64,000 bases of DNA from Paratinospora sagittata (Eukaryota; Streptophyta; Magnoliopsida; Ranunculales; Menispermaceae): contig CM069594.1 of NCBI GenBank assembly GCA_035771175.1, positions 13,983,670 to 14,047,669 on the forward strand. Direction: 5' to 3'. Numbering within the stretch: position 1 is the stretch's first letter; every line of letters begins with the position of its first letter. This document shows, piece by piece, positions 53,019-64,000 of the stretch. The notes beneath the pieces are model-generated. The model was given only the letters and a program-made list of their open reading frames with translations, was not told the origin of the DNA and made no database searches. Made by a program: the position numbers and the translations under genes.

Positions 53019-56000
53019 TTGTGTATATCGACCTGCTATCTGTCAATAGAGAACATGATACACAACCAAATAGCACTCTATCCACGTCTGAGAACAAAAT
53101 CATATATTTCTAACGAGAAAAATTTGGGCACTTCTGCTTGCTCGATTTTTCTATGCCTTACACAGTTTTGCCAGGTTATCTTAATTGAAATATGCTCTAC
53201 TAACACCTAGATGATTCCCTTTGTCTCGCACGCCCAAAACAACTTTAGATTAAACAATGTTTTGAATTCAAATCATTTTGTACTCACTTGCTCTTTAACC
53301 TGCAACTTCTATTTTTATAAAACACTCATTCTCTGATTTTCAAAAATACAACACGCACGATTTTTGTAAGTTAGATTGAGCTTTCCAAAGAGTTTTTCAA
53401 GAGAAGAAAGTAATGATTCTTGCATTTGCCAAAACAAGCTTCGAATTGAATCAAAATTGCAATCTGTCTTGATGATAACGTCATTGTTGAGCAAGTTCTT
53501 CATTTTATCCATTTTGTGCTTAGATTTGCAGAGGGTTTCCATTGTTTTAAACTGTAAGTATACGAAGTGGTCTCGGTAAGATAACAACATCAAAAAATAA
53601 CACAACACCTGTATTGCATCAAGAACACATCAAACAATAGCTTTCGAAGTCTACAAAGATCAAGCTCGAAGAACGAAGACATATCTCATGTCTAATGCAT
53701 TAGTTTGATCTTTGGTGTGTAGGGTAACCTCTCGATCAAACTCAGCACTAAAACTCTAAAAATTGCAAAGTCTTCAAGATCACTTCGATATAGTATTTCA
53801 TTTTGAAAAAATGTTTTCCGTAAGGTTTTAATCATAATTTCAACGAGTTTTGAATTATTTAAAAGTGTTTTGAGACAATGGAATGGTTCTTGAGTGTCAA
53901 AATATTAATTTTTCAAAAATAAGGCTTTCCAGCAATTTGCCAAAATTCTCGAGAAGGCACTAGCGCACTATCAGTGTTGATAGCACGTTGATAGGGTTCT
54001 ATAATAAGACATTTGTTTTTTCTGGAAAATTGTCTATAGCGCGCTATCCCCTTTGATGACTCGCTATAAAGCTGTTGCCTTAATCTTTTCATTTTTAGTA
54101 AAATGGGCAATAGCTCGCTATAGGCCTTGATAACACGGTATCGGAAAGTCTAAAAAACTCAAGCTCTCTAGTTTGTATATATCGACCTGCTATCTGTCAA
54201 TAGAGAACATGATACACAACCAAATAGCACTCTATCCACGTCTGAGAACAAAATCAGATATTTCTAACGAGAAAAATTTGGGCACTTCTGCTTGCTCGAT
54301 TTTTCTATGCCTTACACAGTTTTGTCAGGTTATCTTAATTGAAATATGCTCTACAAACACCTAGATGATTCCCTTTGTCTCGCACGCCCAAAACAACTTT
54401 AGATTAAACAATGTTTTGAATTCAAATCATTTTGTACTCACTTGCTCTTTAACCTGCAACTTCTATTTTTATAAAACACTCATTCTCTGATTTTCAAAAA
54501 TACAACACGCACGATTTTTGTAAGTTAGATTGAGCTTTCCAAAGAGTTTTTCAAGAGAAGAAAGTAATGATTCTTGCATTTGCCAAAACAAGCTTCGAAT
54601 TGAATCAAAATTGCAATCTGTCTTGATGATAACGTCATTGTTGAGCAAGTTCTTCATTTTATCCATTTTGTGCTTAGATTTGCAGAGGGTTTCCATTGTT
54701 TTAACTTGTAAGTATACGAAGTGGTCTCGGTAAGATAACAACATCAAAAAATAACACAACACCTGTATTGCATCAAGAACACATCAAACAATAGCTTTCG
54801 AAGTCTACAAAGATCAAGCTCGAAGAACGAAGACATATCTCATGTCTAATGCATTAGTTTGATCTTTGGTGTGTAGGGTAGGGTAACCTCTCGACCAAAC
54901 TCAGCACTAAAACTCTGAAAATTGCAAAGTTTTTAAAATCACTTCGATATAGTATTTCATTTTGAAAAAATGTTTTCCGTAAGGTTTTAATCATAATTTC
55001 AACGAGTTTTGAATTATTTAAAAGTGTTTTGAGTCAATGGAATGGTTCTTGAGTGTCAAAATATTAATTTTTCAAAATTAAGGCTTTCCAGCAATTTGCC
55101 AAAATTCTCGAGAAGGCACTAGCGCACTATTAGTGTTGATAGCACGTTGATAGGGTTCTATAATAAGACATTTGTTTTTTCTGGAAAATTGTCTATAGCG
55201 CGCTATCCCCTTTGATGACTCGCTAAAAAGCTGTTGCCTTAATCTTTTCATTTTTAGTAAAATGGGCAATAGCGCGCTATAGGCCTTGATAACACGGTAT
55301 CGGAAAGTCTAAAAAACTCAAGCTCTCTAGTTTGTATATATCGACCTGCTATCTGTCAATAGAGAACATGATACACAACCAAATAGCACTCTATCCACGT
55401 CTGTGAACAAAATCAGATATTTCTAACGAGAAAAATTTGGGCACTTCTGCTTGCTCGATTTTTCTATTCCTTACACAGTTTTGCCAGGTTATCTTAATTG
55501 AAATATGCTCTACTAACACCTAGATGATTCCCTTTGTCTCGCACGCCCAAAACAACTTTAGATTAAACAATGTTTTGAATTCAAATCATTTTGTACTCAC
55601 TTGCTCTTTAACCTGCAACTTCTATTTTTATAAAACACTCATTCTCTGATTTTCAAAAATACAACACGCACGATTTTTGTAAGTTAGATTGAGCTTTCCA
55701 AAGAGTTTTTCAAGAGAAGAAAGTAATGATTCTTGCATTTGCCAAAACAAGCTTCGAATTGAATCAAAATTGCAATCTGTCTTGATGATAACGTCATTGT
55801 TGAGCAAGTTCTTCATTTTATCCCTTTTGTGCTTAGATTTGCAGAGGGTATCCATTGTTTTAAACTGTGAGTATATGAAGTGGTCTCGGTAAGATAACAA
55901 CATCAAAAAAGAACACAACACCTGTATTGCATCAAGAACACATCAAACAATAACTTTCGAAGTCTACAAAGATCAAGCTCGAAGAACGAAGACATATCTC

Positions 56001-58793
56001 ATGTCTAATGCATTAGTTTGATCTTTGGTGTGTAGGGTAACCTCTCGATCAAACTCAGCACTAAAACTCTGAAAATTGCAAAGTCTTCAAGATCACTTCG
56101 ATATAGTATTTCATTTTGAAAAAATGTTTTCCGTAAGGTTTTATCATAATTTCAACGAGTTTTGAATTATTTAAAAGTGTTTTGAGTCAATGGAATGGTT
56201 CTTGAGTGTTAAAATATTGATTTTTTCAAAAATAAGGCTATCCAGCAATTTGCCAAAATTCTCGAGAAGGCACTAGCGCACTATCAGTGTTGATAGCACG
56301 TTGATAGGGTTCTATAATAAGACATTTGTTTTTTCTGGAAAATTGTCTATAGCGCGCTATCCCCTTTGATGACTCGCTATAAAGCTGTTGCCTTAATCTT
56401 TTCATTTTTAGTAAAATGGGCAATAGCGCGCTATAGGCCTTGATAACACGGTATCGGAAAGTCTAAGAAACTCAAGCTCTCTAGTTTGTATATATCGACC
56501 TGCTATCTGTCAATAGAGAACATGATACACAACCAAATAGCACTCTATCCACGTCTGAGAACAAAATCAGATATTTCTAACGAGAAAAATTTGGGCACTT
56601 CTGCTTGCTCGATTTTTCTATTCCTTACACAGTTTTGCCAGGTTATCTTAATTGAAATATGCTCTACTAACACCTAGATGATTCCCTTTGTCTCGCACGC
56701 CCAAAACAACTTTAGATTAAACAATGTTTTGAATTCAAATCATTTTGTACTCACTTGCTCTTTAACCTGCAACTTCTATTTTTATAAAACACTCATTCTC
56801 TGATTTTCAAAAATACAACACGCACGATTTTTGTAAGTTAGATTGAGCTTTCCAAAGAGTTTTTCAAGAGAAGAAAGTAATGATTCTTGCATTTGCCAAA
56901 ACAAGCTTCAAATTGAATCAAAATTGCAATCTGTCTTGATGATAACGTCATTGTTGAGCAAGTTCTTCATTTTATCCATTTTGTGCTTAGATTTGCAGAG
57001 GGTATCCATTGTTTTAAACTGTGAGTATATGAAGTGGTCTCGGTAAGATAACAACATCAAAAAAGAACACAACACCTGTATTGTATCAAGAACACATCAA
57101 ACAATAGCTTTCGAAGTCTACAAAGATCAAGCTCGAAGAACGAAGACATATCTCATGTCTAATGCATTAGTTTGATCTTTGGTGTGTAGGGTAACCTCTC
57201 GACCAAACTCAGCACTAAAACTCTGAAAATTGCAAAGTGTTCAAAATCACTTCGATATAGTATTTCATTTTGAAAAAATGTTTTCCGTAAGGTTTTAATC
57301 ATAATTTCAACGAGTTTTGAATTATTTAAAAGTGTTTTGAGTCAATGGAATGGTTCTTGAGTGTCAAAATATTAATTTTTCAAAAATAAGGCTATCCAGC
57401 AATTTGCCAAAATTCTCGAGAAGGCACTAACGCACTATCAGTGTTGATAGCACTTTGATAGGGTTCTATAATAAGACATTTATTTTTTTTGGAAAATTGT
57501 CTATAGCGCGCTATCCCCTTTGATGACTCGCTATAAAGCTGTTGCCTTAATCTTTTCATTTTTAGTAAAATGGGCAATAGCGCGCTATAGGCCTTGATAA
57601 CACGGTATCGGAAAGTCTAAAAAACTCAAGCTCTCTAGTTTGTGTATATCGACCTGCTGTCTGTCAATAGAGAACATGATACACAACCAAATAGCACTCT
57701 ATCCACGTATGAGAACAAAATCAGATATTTCTAACGAGAAAAATTTGGGCACTTCTGCTTGCTCGATTTTTCTATTCCTTACACAGTTTTGCCAGGTTAT
57801 CTTAATTGAAATATGCTCTACTAACACCTAGATGATTCCCTTTGTCTCGCACGCCCAAAACAACTTTAGATTAAACAATGTTTTGAATTCAAATCATTTT
57901 GTACTCACTTGCTCTTTAACCTGCAACTTCTATTTTTATAAAACACTCATTCTCTGATTTTCAAAAATACAACACGCACGATTTTTGTAAGTTAGATTGA
58001 GCTTTCCAAAGAGTTTTTCAAGAGAAGAAAGTAATGATTCTTGCATTTGCCAAAACAAGCTTCGAATTGAATCAAAATTGCAATCTGTCTTGATGATAAC
58101 GTCATTGTTGAGCAAGTTCTTCATTTTATCCATTTTGTGCTTAGATTTGCAGAGGGTATCCATTGTTTTAAACTGTAAGTATATGAAGTGGTCTCGGTAA
58201 GATAACAACATCAAAAAAGAACACAACACCTGTATTGCATCAAGAACGCATCAAACAATAGCTTTCGAAGTCTACAAAGATCAAGCTCGAAGAACGAAGA
58301 CATATCTCATGTCTAATGCATTAGTTTGATCTTTGGTGTGTAGGGTAACCTCTCGATCAAACTCAGCACTAAAACTCTGAAAATTGCAAAGTCTTCAAGA
58401 TCACTTCGATATAGTATTTCATTTTGAAAAAATGTTTTCCGTAAGGTTTTAATCATAATTTCAACGAGTTTTGAATTATTTAAAAGTGTTTTGAGTCAAT
58501 GGAATGGTTCTTGAGTGTCAAAATATTAATTTTTCAAAAATAAGGCTATCCAGCAATTTGCCAAAATTCTCGAGAAGGCACTAGCGCACTATCAGTGTTG
58601 ATAGCACGTTGATAGGGTTCTATAATAAGACATTTGTTTTTTCTGGAAAATTGCCTATAGCGCGCTATCCCCTTTGATAACTCGCTATAAAGCTGTTGCC
58701 TTAATCTTTTCATTTTTAGTAAAATGGGCAATAGCGCGCTATAGGCCTTGATAACACAGTATCGGAAAGTCTAAAAAACTCAAGCTCTCTAGT
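53019..58793. repeat. Array block: monomers 46-50 (right zone)
   Basis: Monomers 46-47 carry the right-zone set: atcatatatttc (46 only), ctatgcctta, gagggtttcc, gtatacgaag and aaaaaataac. Monomer 47 adds tgtcaggtt, ctacaaacacc, ttaacttgtaag and a five-base duplication giving tagggtaggg (near 54883), so it is 1,159 bp long. Monomer 48 (55332) is left-zone-like, with cgtctgtgaac and gtgagta. Monomer 49 keeps gtgagta together with tttatccatttt, a mixed haplotype. Monomer 50 ends with the gcctatagcgcgc...gataactcg...acagtatcgg set that leads into the terminal dimers. Confidence 0.88.
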
Positions 58794-61700
58794 TTGTGTA
58801 TATCGACCTGCTATCTGTCAATAGAGAACATGATACACAACCAAATAGCACTCTATCCACGTCTGAGAACAAAATCATATATTTCTAACGAGAAAAATTT
58901 GGGCACTTCTGCTTGCTCGATTTTTCTATGCCTTACACAGTTTTGCCAGGTTATCTTAATTGAAATATGCTCTACTAACACCTAGATGATTCCCTTTGTC
59001 TCGCACGCCCAAAACAACTTTAGATTAAACAATGTTTTGAATTCAAATCATTTTGTACTCACTTGCTCTTTAACCTGCAACTTCTATTTTTATAAAACAC
59101 TCATTCTCTGATTTTCAAAAATACAACACGCACGATTTTTGTAAGTTAGATTGAGCTTTCCAAAGAGTTTTTCAAGAGAAGAAAGTAATGATTCTTGCAT
59201 TTGCCAAAACAAGCTTCGAATTGAATCAAAATTGCAATCTGTCTTGATGATAACGTCATTGTTGAGCAAGTTCTTCATTTTATCCATTTTGTGCTTAGAT
59301 TTGCAGAGGGTTTCCATTGTTTTAAACTGTAAGTATACGAAGTGGTCTCGGTAAGATAACAACATCAAAAAATAACACAACACCTGTATTGCATCAAGAA
59401 CACATCAAACAATAGCTTTCGAAGTCTACAAAGATCAAGCTCGAAGAACGAAGACATATCTCATGTCTAATGCATTAGTTTGATCTTTGGTGTGTAGGGT
59501 AACCTCTCGATCAAACTCAGCACTAAAACTCTAAAAATTGCAAAGTCTTCAAGATCACTTCGATATAGTATTTCATTTTGAAAAAATGTTTTCCGTAAGG
59601 TTTTAATCATAATTTCAACGAGTTTTGAATTATTTAAAAGTGTTTTGAGACAATGGAATGGTTCTTGAGTGTCAAAATATTAATTTTTCAAAAATAAGGC
59701 TTTCCAGCAATTTGCCAAAATTCTCGAGAAGGCACTAGCGCACTATCAGTGTTGATAGCACGTTGATAGGGTTCTATAATAAGACATTTGTTTTTTCTGG
59801 AAAATTGTCTATAGCGCGCTATCCCCTTTGATGACTCGCTATAAAGCTGTTGCCTTAATCTTTTCATTTTTAGTAAAATGGGCAATAGCGCGCTATAGGC
59901 CTTGATAACACGGTATCGGAAAGTCTAAAAAACTCAAGCTCTCTAGTTTGTATATATCGACCTGCTATCTGTCAATAGAGAACATGATACACAACCAAAT
60001 AGCACTCTATCCACGTCTGAGAACAAAATCAGATATTTCTAACGAGAAAAATTTGGGCACTTCTGCTTGCTCGATTTTTCTATGCCTTACACAGTTTTGT
60101 CAGGTTATCTTAATTGAAATATGCTCTACAAACACCTAGATGATTCCCTTTGTCTCGCACGCCCAAAACAACTTTAGATTAAACAATGTTTTGAATTCAA
60201 ATCATTTTGTACTCACTTGCTCTTTAACCTGCAACTTCTATTTTTATAAAACACTCATTCTCTGATTTTCAAAAATACAACACGCACGATTTTTGTAAGT
60301 TAGATTGAGCTTTCCAAAGAGTTTTTCAAGAGAAGAAAGTAATGATTCTTGCATTTGCCAAAACAAGCTTCGAATTGAATCAAAATTGCAATCTGTCTTG
60401 ATGATAACGTCATTGTTGAGCAAGTTCTTCATTTTATCCATTTTGTGCTTAGATTTGCAGAGGGTTTCCATTGTTTTAACTTGTAAGTATACGAAGTGGT
60501 CTCGGTAAGATAACAACATCAAAAAATAACACAACACCTGTATTGCATCAAGAACACATCAAACAATAGCTTTCGAAGTCTACAAAGATCAAGCTCGAAG
60601 AACGAAGACATATCTCATGTCTAATGCATTAGTTTGATCTTTGGTGTGTAGGGTAGGGTAACCTCTCGACCAAACTCAGCACTAAAACTCTGAAAATTGC
60701 AAAGTTTTTAAAATCACTTCGATATAGTATTTCATTTTGAAAAAATGTTTTCCGTAAGGTTTTAATCATAATTTCAACGAGTTTTGAATTATTTAAAAGT
60801 GTTTTGAGTCAATGGAATGGTTCTTGAGTGTCAAAATATTAATTTTTCAAAAATAAGGCTATCCAGCAATTTGCCAAAATTCTCGAGAAGGCACTAGCGC
60901 ACTATCAGTGTTGATAGCACGTTGATAGGGTTCTATAATAAGACATTTGTTTTTTCTGGAAAATTGCCTATAGCGCGCTATCCCCTTTGATAACTCGCTA
61001 TAAAGCTGTTGCCTTAATCTTTTCATTTTTAGTAAAATGGGCAATAGCGCGCTATAGGCCTTGATAACACAGTATCGGAAAGTCTAAAAAACTCAAGCTC
61101 TCTAGTTTGTGTATATCGACCTGCTATCTGTCAATAGAGAACATGATACACAACCAAATAGCACTCTATCCACGTCTGAGAACAAAATCATATATTTCTA
61201 ACGAGAAAAATTTGGGCACTTCTGCTTGCTCGATTTTTCTATGCCTTACACAGTTTTGCCAGGTTATCTTAATTGAAATATGCTCTACTAACACCTAGAT
61301 GATTCCCTTTGTCTCGCACGCCCAAAACAACTTTAGATTAAACAATGTTTTGAATTCAAATCATTTTGTACTCACTTGCTCTTTAACCTGCAACTTCTAT
61401 TTTTATAAAACACTCATTCTCTGATTTTCAAAAATACAACACGCACGATTTTTGTAAGTTAGATTGAGCTTTCCAAAGAGTTTTTCAAGAGAAGAAAGTA
61501 ATGATTCTTGCATTTGCCAAAACAAGCTTCGAATTGAATCAAAATTGCAATCTGTCTTGATGATAACGTCATTGTTGAGCAAGTTCTTCATTTTATCCAT
61601 TTTGTGCTTAGATTTGCAGAGGGTTTCCATTGTTTTAAACTGTAAGTATACGAAGTGGTCTCGGTAAGATAACAACATCAAAAAATAACACAACACCTGT

Positions 61701-64000
61701 ATTGCATCAAGAACACATCAAACAATAGCTTTCGAAGTCTACAAAGATCAAGCTCGAAGAACGAAGACATATCTCATGTCTAATGCATTAGTTTGATCTT
61801 TGGTGTGTAGGGTAACCTCTCGATCAAACTCAGCACTAAAACTCTAAAAATTGCAAAGTCTTCAAGATCACTTCGATATAGTATTTCATTTTGAAAAAAT
61901 GTTTTCCGTAAGGTTTTAATCATAATTTCAACGAGTTTTGAATTATTTAAAAGTGTTTTGAGACAATGGAATGGTTCTTGAGTGTCAAAATATTAATTTT
62001 TCAAAAATAAGGCTTTCCAGCAATTTGCCAAAATTCTCGAGAAGGCACTAGCGCACTATCAGTGTTGATAGCACGTTGATAGGGTTCTATAATAAGACAT
62101 TTGTTTTTTCTGGAAAATTGTCTATAGCGCGCTATCCCCTTTGATGACTCGCTATAAAGCTGTTGCCTTAATCTTTTCATTTTTAGTAAAATGGGCAATA
62201 GCGCGCTATAGGCCTTGATAACACGGTATCGGAAAGTCTAAAAAACTCAAGCTCTCTAGTTTGTATATATCGACCTGCTATCTGTCAATAGAGAACATGA
62301 TACACAACCAAATAGCACTCTATCCACGTCTGAGAACAAAATCAGATATTTCTAACGAGAAAAATTTGGGCACTTCTGCTTGCTCGATTTTTCTATGCCT
62401 TACACAGTTTTGTCAGGTTATCTTAATTGAAATATGCTCTACAAACACCTAGATGATTCCCTTTGTCTCGCACGCCCAAAACAACTTTAGATTAAACAAT
62501 GTTTTGAATTCAAATCATTTTGTACTCACTTGCTCTTTAACCTGCAACTTCTATTTTTATAAAACACTCATTCTCTGATTTTCAAAAATACAACACGCAC
62601 GATTTTTGTAAGTTAGATTGAGCTTTCCAAAGAGTTTTTCAAGAGAAGAAAGTAATGATTCTTGCATTTGCCAAAACAAGCTTCGAATTGAATCAAAATT
62701 GCAATCTGTCTTGATGATAACGTCATTGTTGAGCAAGTTCTTCATTTTATCCATTTTGTGCTTAGATTTGCAGAGGGTTTCCATTGTTTTAACTTGTAAG
62801 TATACGAAGTGGTCTCGGTAAGATAACAACATCAAAAAATAACACAACACCTGTATTGCATCAAGAACACATCAAACAATAGCTTTCGAAGTCTACAAAG
62901 ATCAAGCTCGAAGAACGAAGACATATCTCATGTCTAATGCATTAGTTTGATCTTTGGTGTGTAGGGTAGGGTAACCTCTCGACCAAACTCAGCACTAAAA
63001 CTCTGAAAATTGCAAAGTTTTTAAAATCACTTCGATATAGTATTTCATTTTGAAAAAATGTTTTCCGTAAGGTTTTAATCATAATTTCAACGAGTTTTGA
63101 ATTATTTAAAAGTGTTTTGAGTCAATGGAATGGTTCTTGAGTGTCAAAATATTAATTTTTCAAAAATAAGGCTATCCAGCAATTTGCCAAAATTCTCGAG
63201 AAGGCACTAGCGCACTATCAGTGTTGATAGCACGTTGATAGGGTTCTATAATAAGACATTTGTTTTTTCTGGAAAATTGCCTATAGCGCGCTATCCCCTT
63301 TGATAACTCGCTATAAAGCTGTTGCCTTAATCTTTTCATTTTTAGTAAAATGGGCAATAGCGCGCTATAGGCCTTGATAACACAGTATCGGAAAGTCTAA
63401 AAAACTCAAGCTCTCTAGTTTGTGTATATCGACCTGCTATCTGTCAATAGAGAACATGATACACAACCAAATAGCACTCTATCCACGTCTGAGAACAAAA
63501 TCATATATTTCTAACGAGAAAAATTTGGGCACTTCTGCTTGCTCGATTTTTCTATGCCTTACACAGTTTTGCCAGGTTATCTTAATTGAAATATGCTCTA
63601 CTAACACCTAGATGATTCCCTTTGTCTCGCACGCCCAAAACAACTTTAGATTAAACAATGTTTTGAATTCAAATCATTTTGTACTCACTTGCTCTTTAAC
63701 CTGCAACTTCTATTTTTATAAAACACTCATTCTCTGATTTTCAAAAATACAACACGCACGATTTTTGTAAGTTAGATTGAGCTTTCCAAAGAGTTTTTCA
63801 AGAGAAGAAAGTAATGATTCTTGCATTTGCCAAAACAAGCTTCGAATTGAATCAAAATTGCAATCTGTCTTGATGATAACGTCATTGTTGAGCAAGTTCT
63901 TCATTTTATCCATTTTGTGCTTAGATTTGCAGAGGGTTTCCATTGTTTTAAACTGTAAGTATACGAAGTGGTCTCGGTAAGATAACAACATCAAAAAATA
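58794..64000. repeat. Terminal dimer array, 2,313 bp period, near-identical copies
   Basis: The dimer 58794-61106 is followed by 61107-63419 and then by the start of a third copy at 63420. The first member starts gtgtatatcg and has atcatatatttc, ctctaaaaattg, gagacaatgg and ctttccagc. The second starts gtatatatcg and has tgtcaggtt, ctacaaacacc, ttaacttgtaag and tagggtaggg (near 60652 and 62965). It ends in gcctatagcgcgc...gataactcg...acagtatcgg. Reading the two complete dimers side by side I found no difference, so this is the youngest amplification visible. The window cuts the third copy at base 581. Confidence 0.92.

Larger units (their letters stand above)
1..64000. repeat. Satellite DNA array, ~1,154 bp monomer, ~55.4 copies
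   Basis: The same ~1,154 bp sequence recurs head to tail with no interruption and no inverted copy. Monomer starts, at the conserved tatatcgacc motif, are 1128, 2282, 3437, 4592, 5747, 6902, 8056, 9210, 10363, 11517, 12672, 13827, 14981, 16135, 17289, 18443, 19597, 20751, 21905, 23059, 24212, 25367, 26521, 27675, 28829, 29928, 31082, 32236, 33390, 34545, 35697, 36851, 38006, 39160, 40316, 41470, 42625, 43780, 44935, 46091, 47246, 48402, 49557, 50712, 51866, 53019, 54173, 55332, 56486, 57640, 58794, 59948, 61107, 62261 and 63420. Spacing is 1152-1159 bp except one 1099 bp copy. Copies differ by scattered substitutions and one-base changes in A or T runs. Location (centromeric, subtelomeric or interstitial) cannot be read from the window because both edges lie inside the array. 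Confidence 0.98.

Noticed and set aside
1..64000. Ribosomal DNA intergenic spacer repeats.
   Set aside because: No 18S, 5.8S, 25S/28S or 5S gene appears anywhere, and 64 kb of uniform 1.15 kb repeats is far longer than usual spacer subrepeats.
1..64000. tRNA, snRNA or polymerase III promoter hidden in the monomer.
   Set aside because: ggttcta and ggttctt occur, but there is no matching A box at suitable distance and no cloverleaf could be folded by eye.

Overview
The whole 64 kb window is one uninterrupted, head-to-tail tandem array of a single AT-rich repeat of about 1,154 bp. Taking the conserved start ttg(t)atatatcgacc / ttgtgtatatcgacc as phase zero, 55 starts can be placed at 1128, 2282, 3437 and so on to 63420. 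That gives 54 complete monomers, a leading partial copy (1-1127, missing only its first ~28 bp) and a trailing partial copy (63420-64000), or about 55.4 copies. Both window edges fall inside the array, so neither flank is visible. I see no rRNA, tRNA, CRISPR, insertion sequence, or reverse transcriptase, transposase or integrase coding. No open frame behaves like a gene: the longest is 97 codons and recurs once per repeat. This is long-monomer satellite DNA of a eukaryotic nuclear genome, probably from a long-read assembly. The taxon cannot be identified from the sequence. A plant is plausible from monomer size and style, but this is a weak inference.

Each monomer has the same internal layout, given here in the coordinates of the first copy. 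Positions 1-170 are moderately variable. Positions 171-464 form a block that hardly varies between copies. Positions 465-750 are a variable middle part. Positions 755-869 carry T-tracts spaced about 10-13 bp apart, a pattern typical of curved DNA. Positions 860-1086 are a module of three degenerate ~75 bp subrepeats, each centred on ATAGCGCGCTAT or a one-base decay product of it. These are the only GC-rich, CpG-rich islands in an otherwise AT-rich unit. The cutter sites GAATTC (218), AAGCTT (390) and CTCGAG (902) occur once per monomer and GCGCGC (993 and 1067) twice, so digestion should give a 1.15 kb ladder.

The array is not homogeneous. Shared rare variants show that several stretches grew as dimers (period 2308-2313 bp): 3437-8055, 16135-20750, 36851-~42600, ~44300-48900 and 58794-64000. 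A five-monomer offset (~5775 bp) links 51-55 kb to 57-61 kb. Diagnostic variants divide the array into three broad zones: left (about 1-22 kb), middle (22-51 kb) and right (51-64 kb). The right end holds the most recently amplified dimer, with copies I cannot tell apart by eye. Unusual single copies include a 55 bp microhomology deletion (28.9 kb) and a highly diverged monomer (51866-53018). The window holds no protein-coding system. Its interest lies in satellite structure and evolution.
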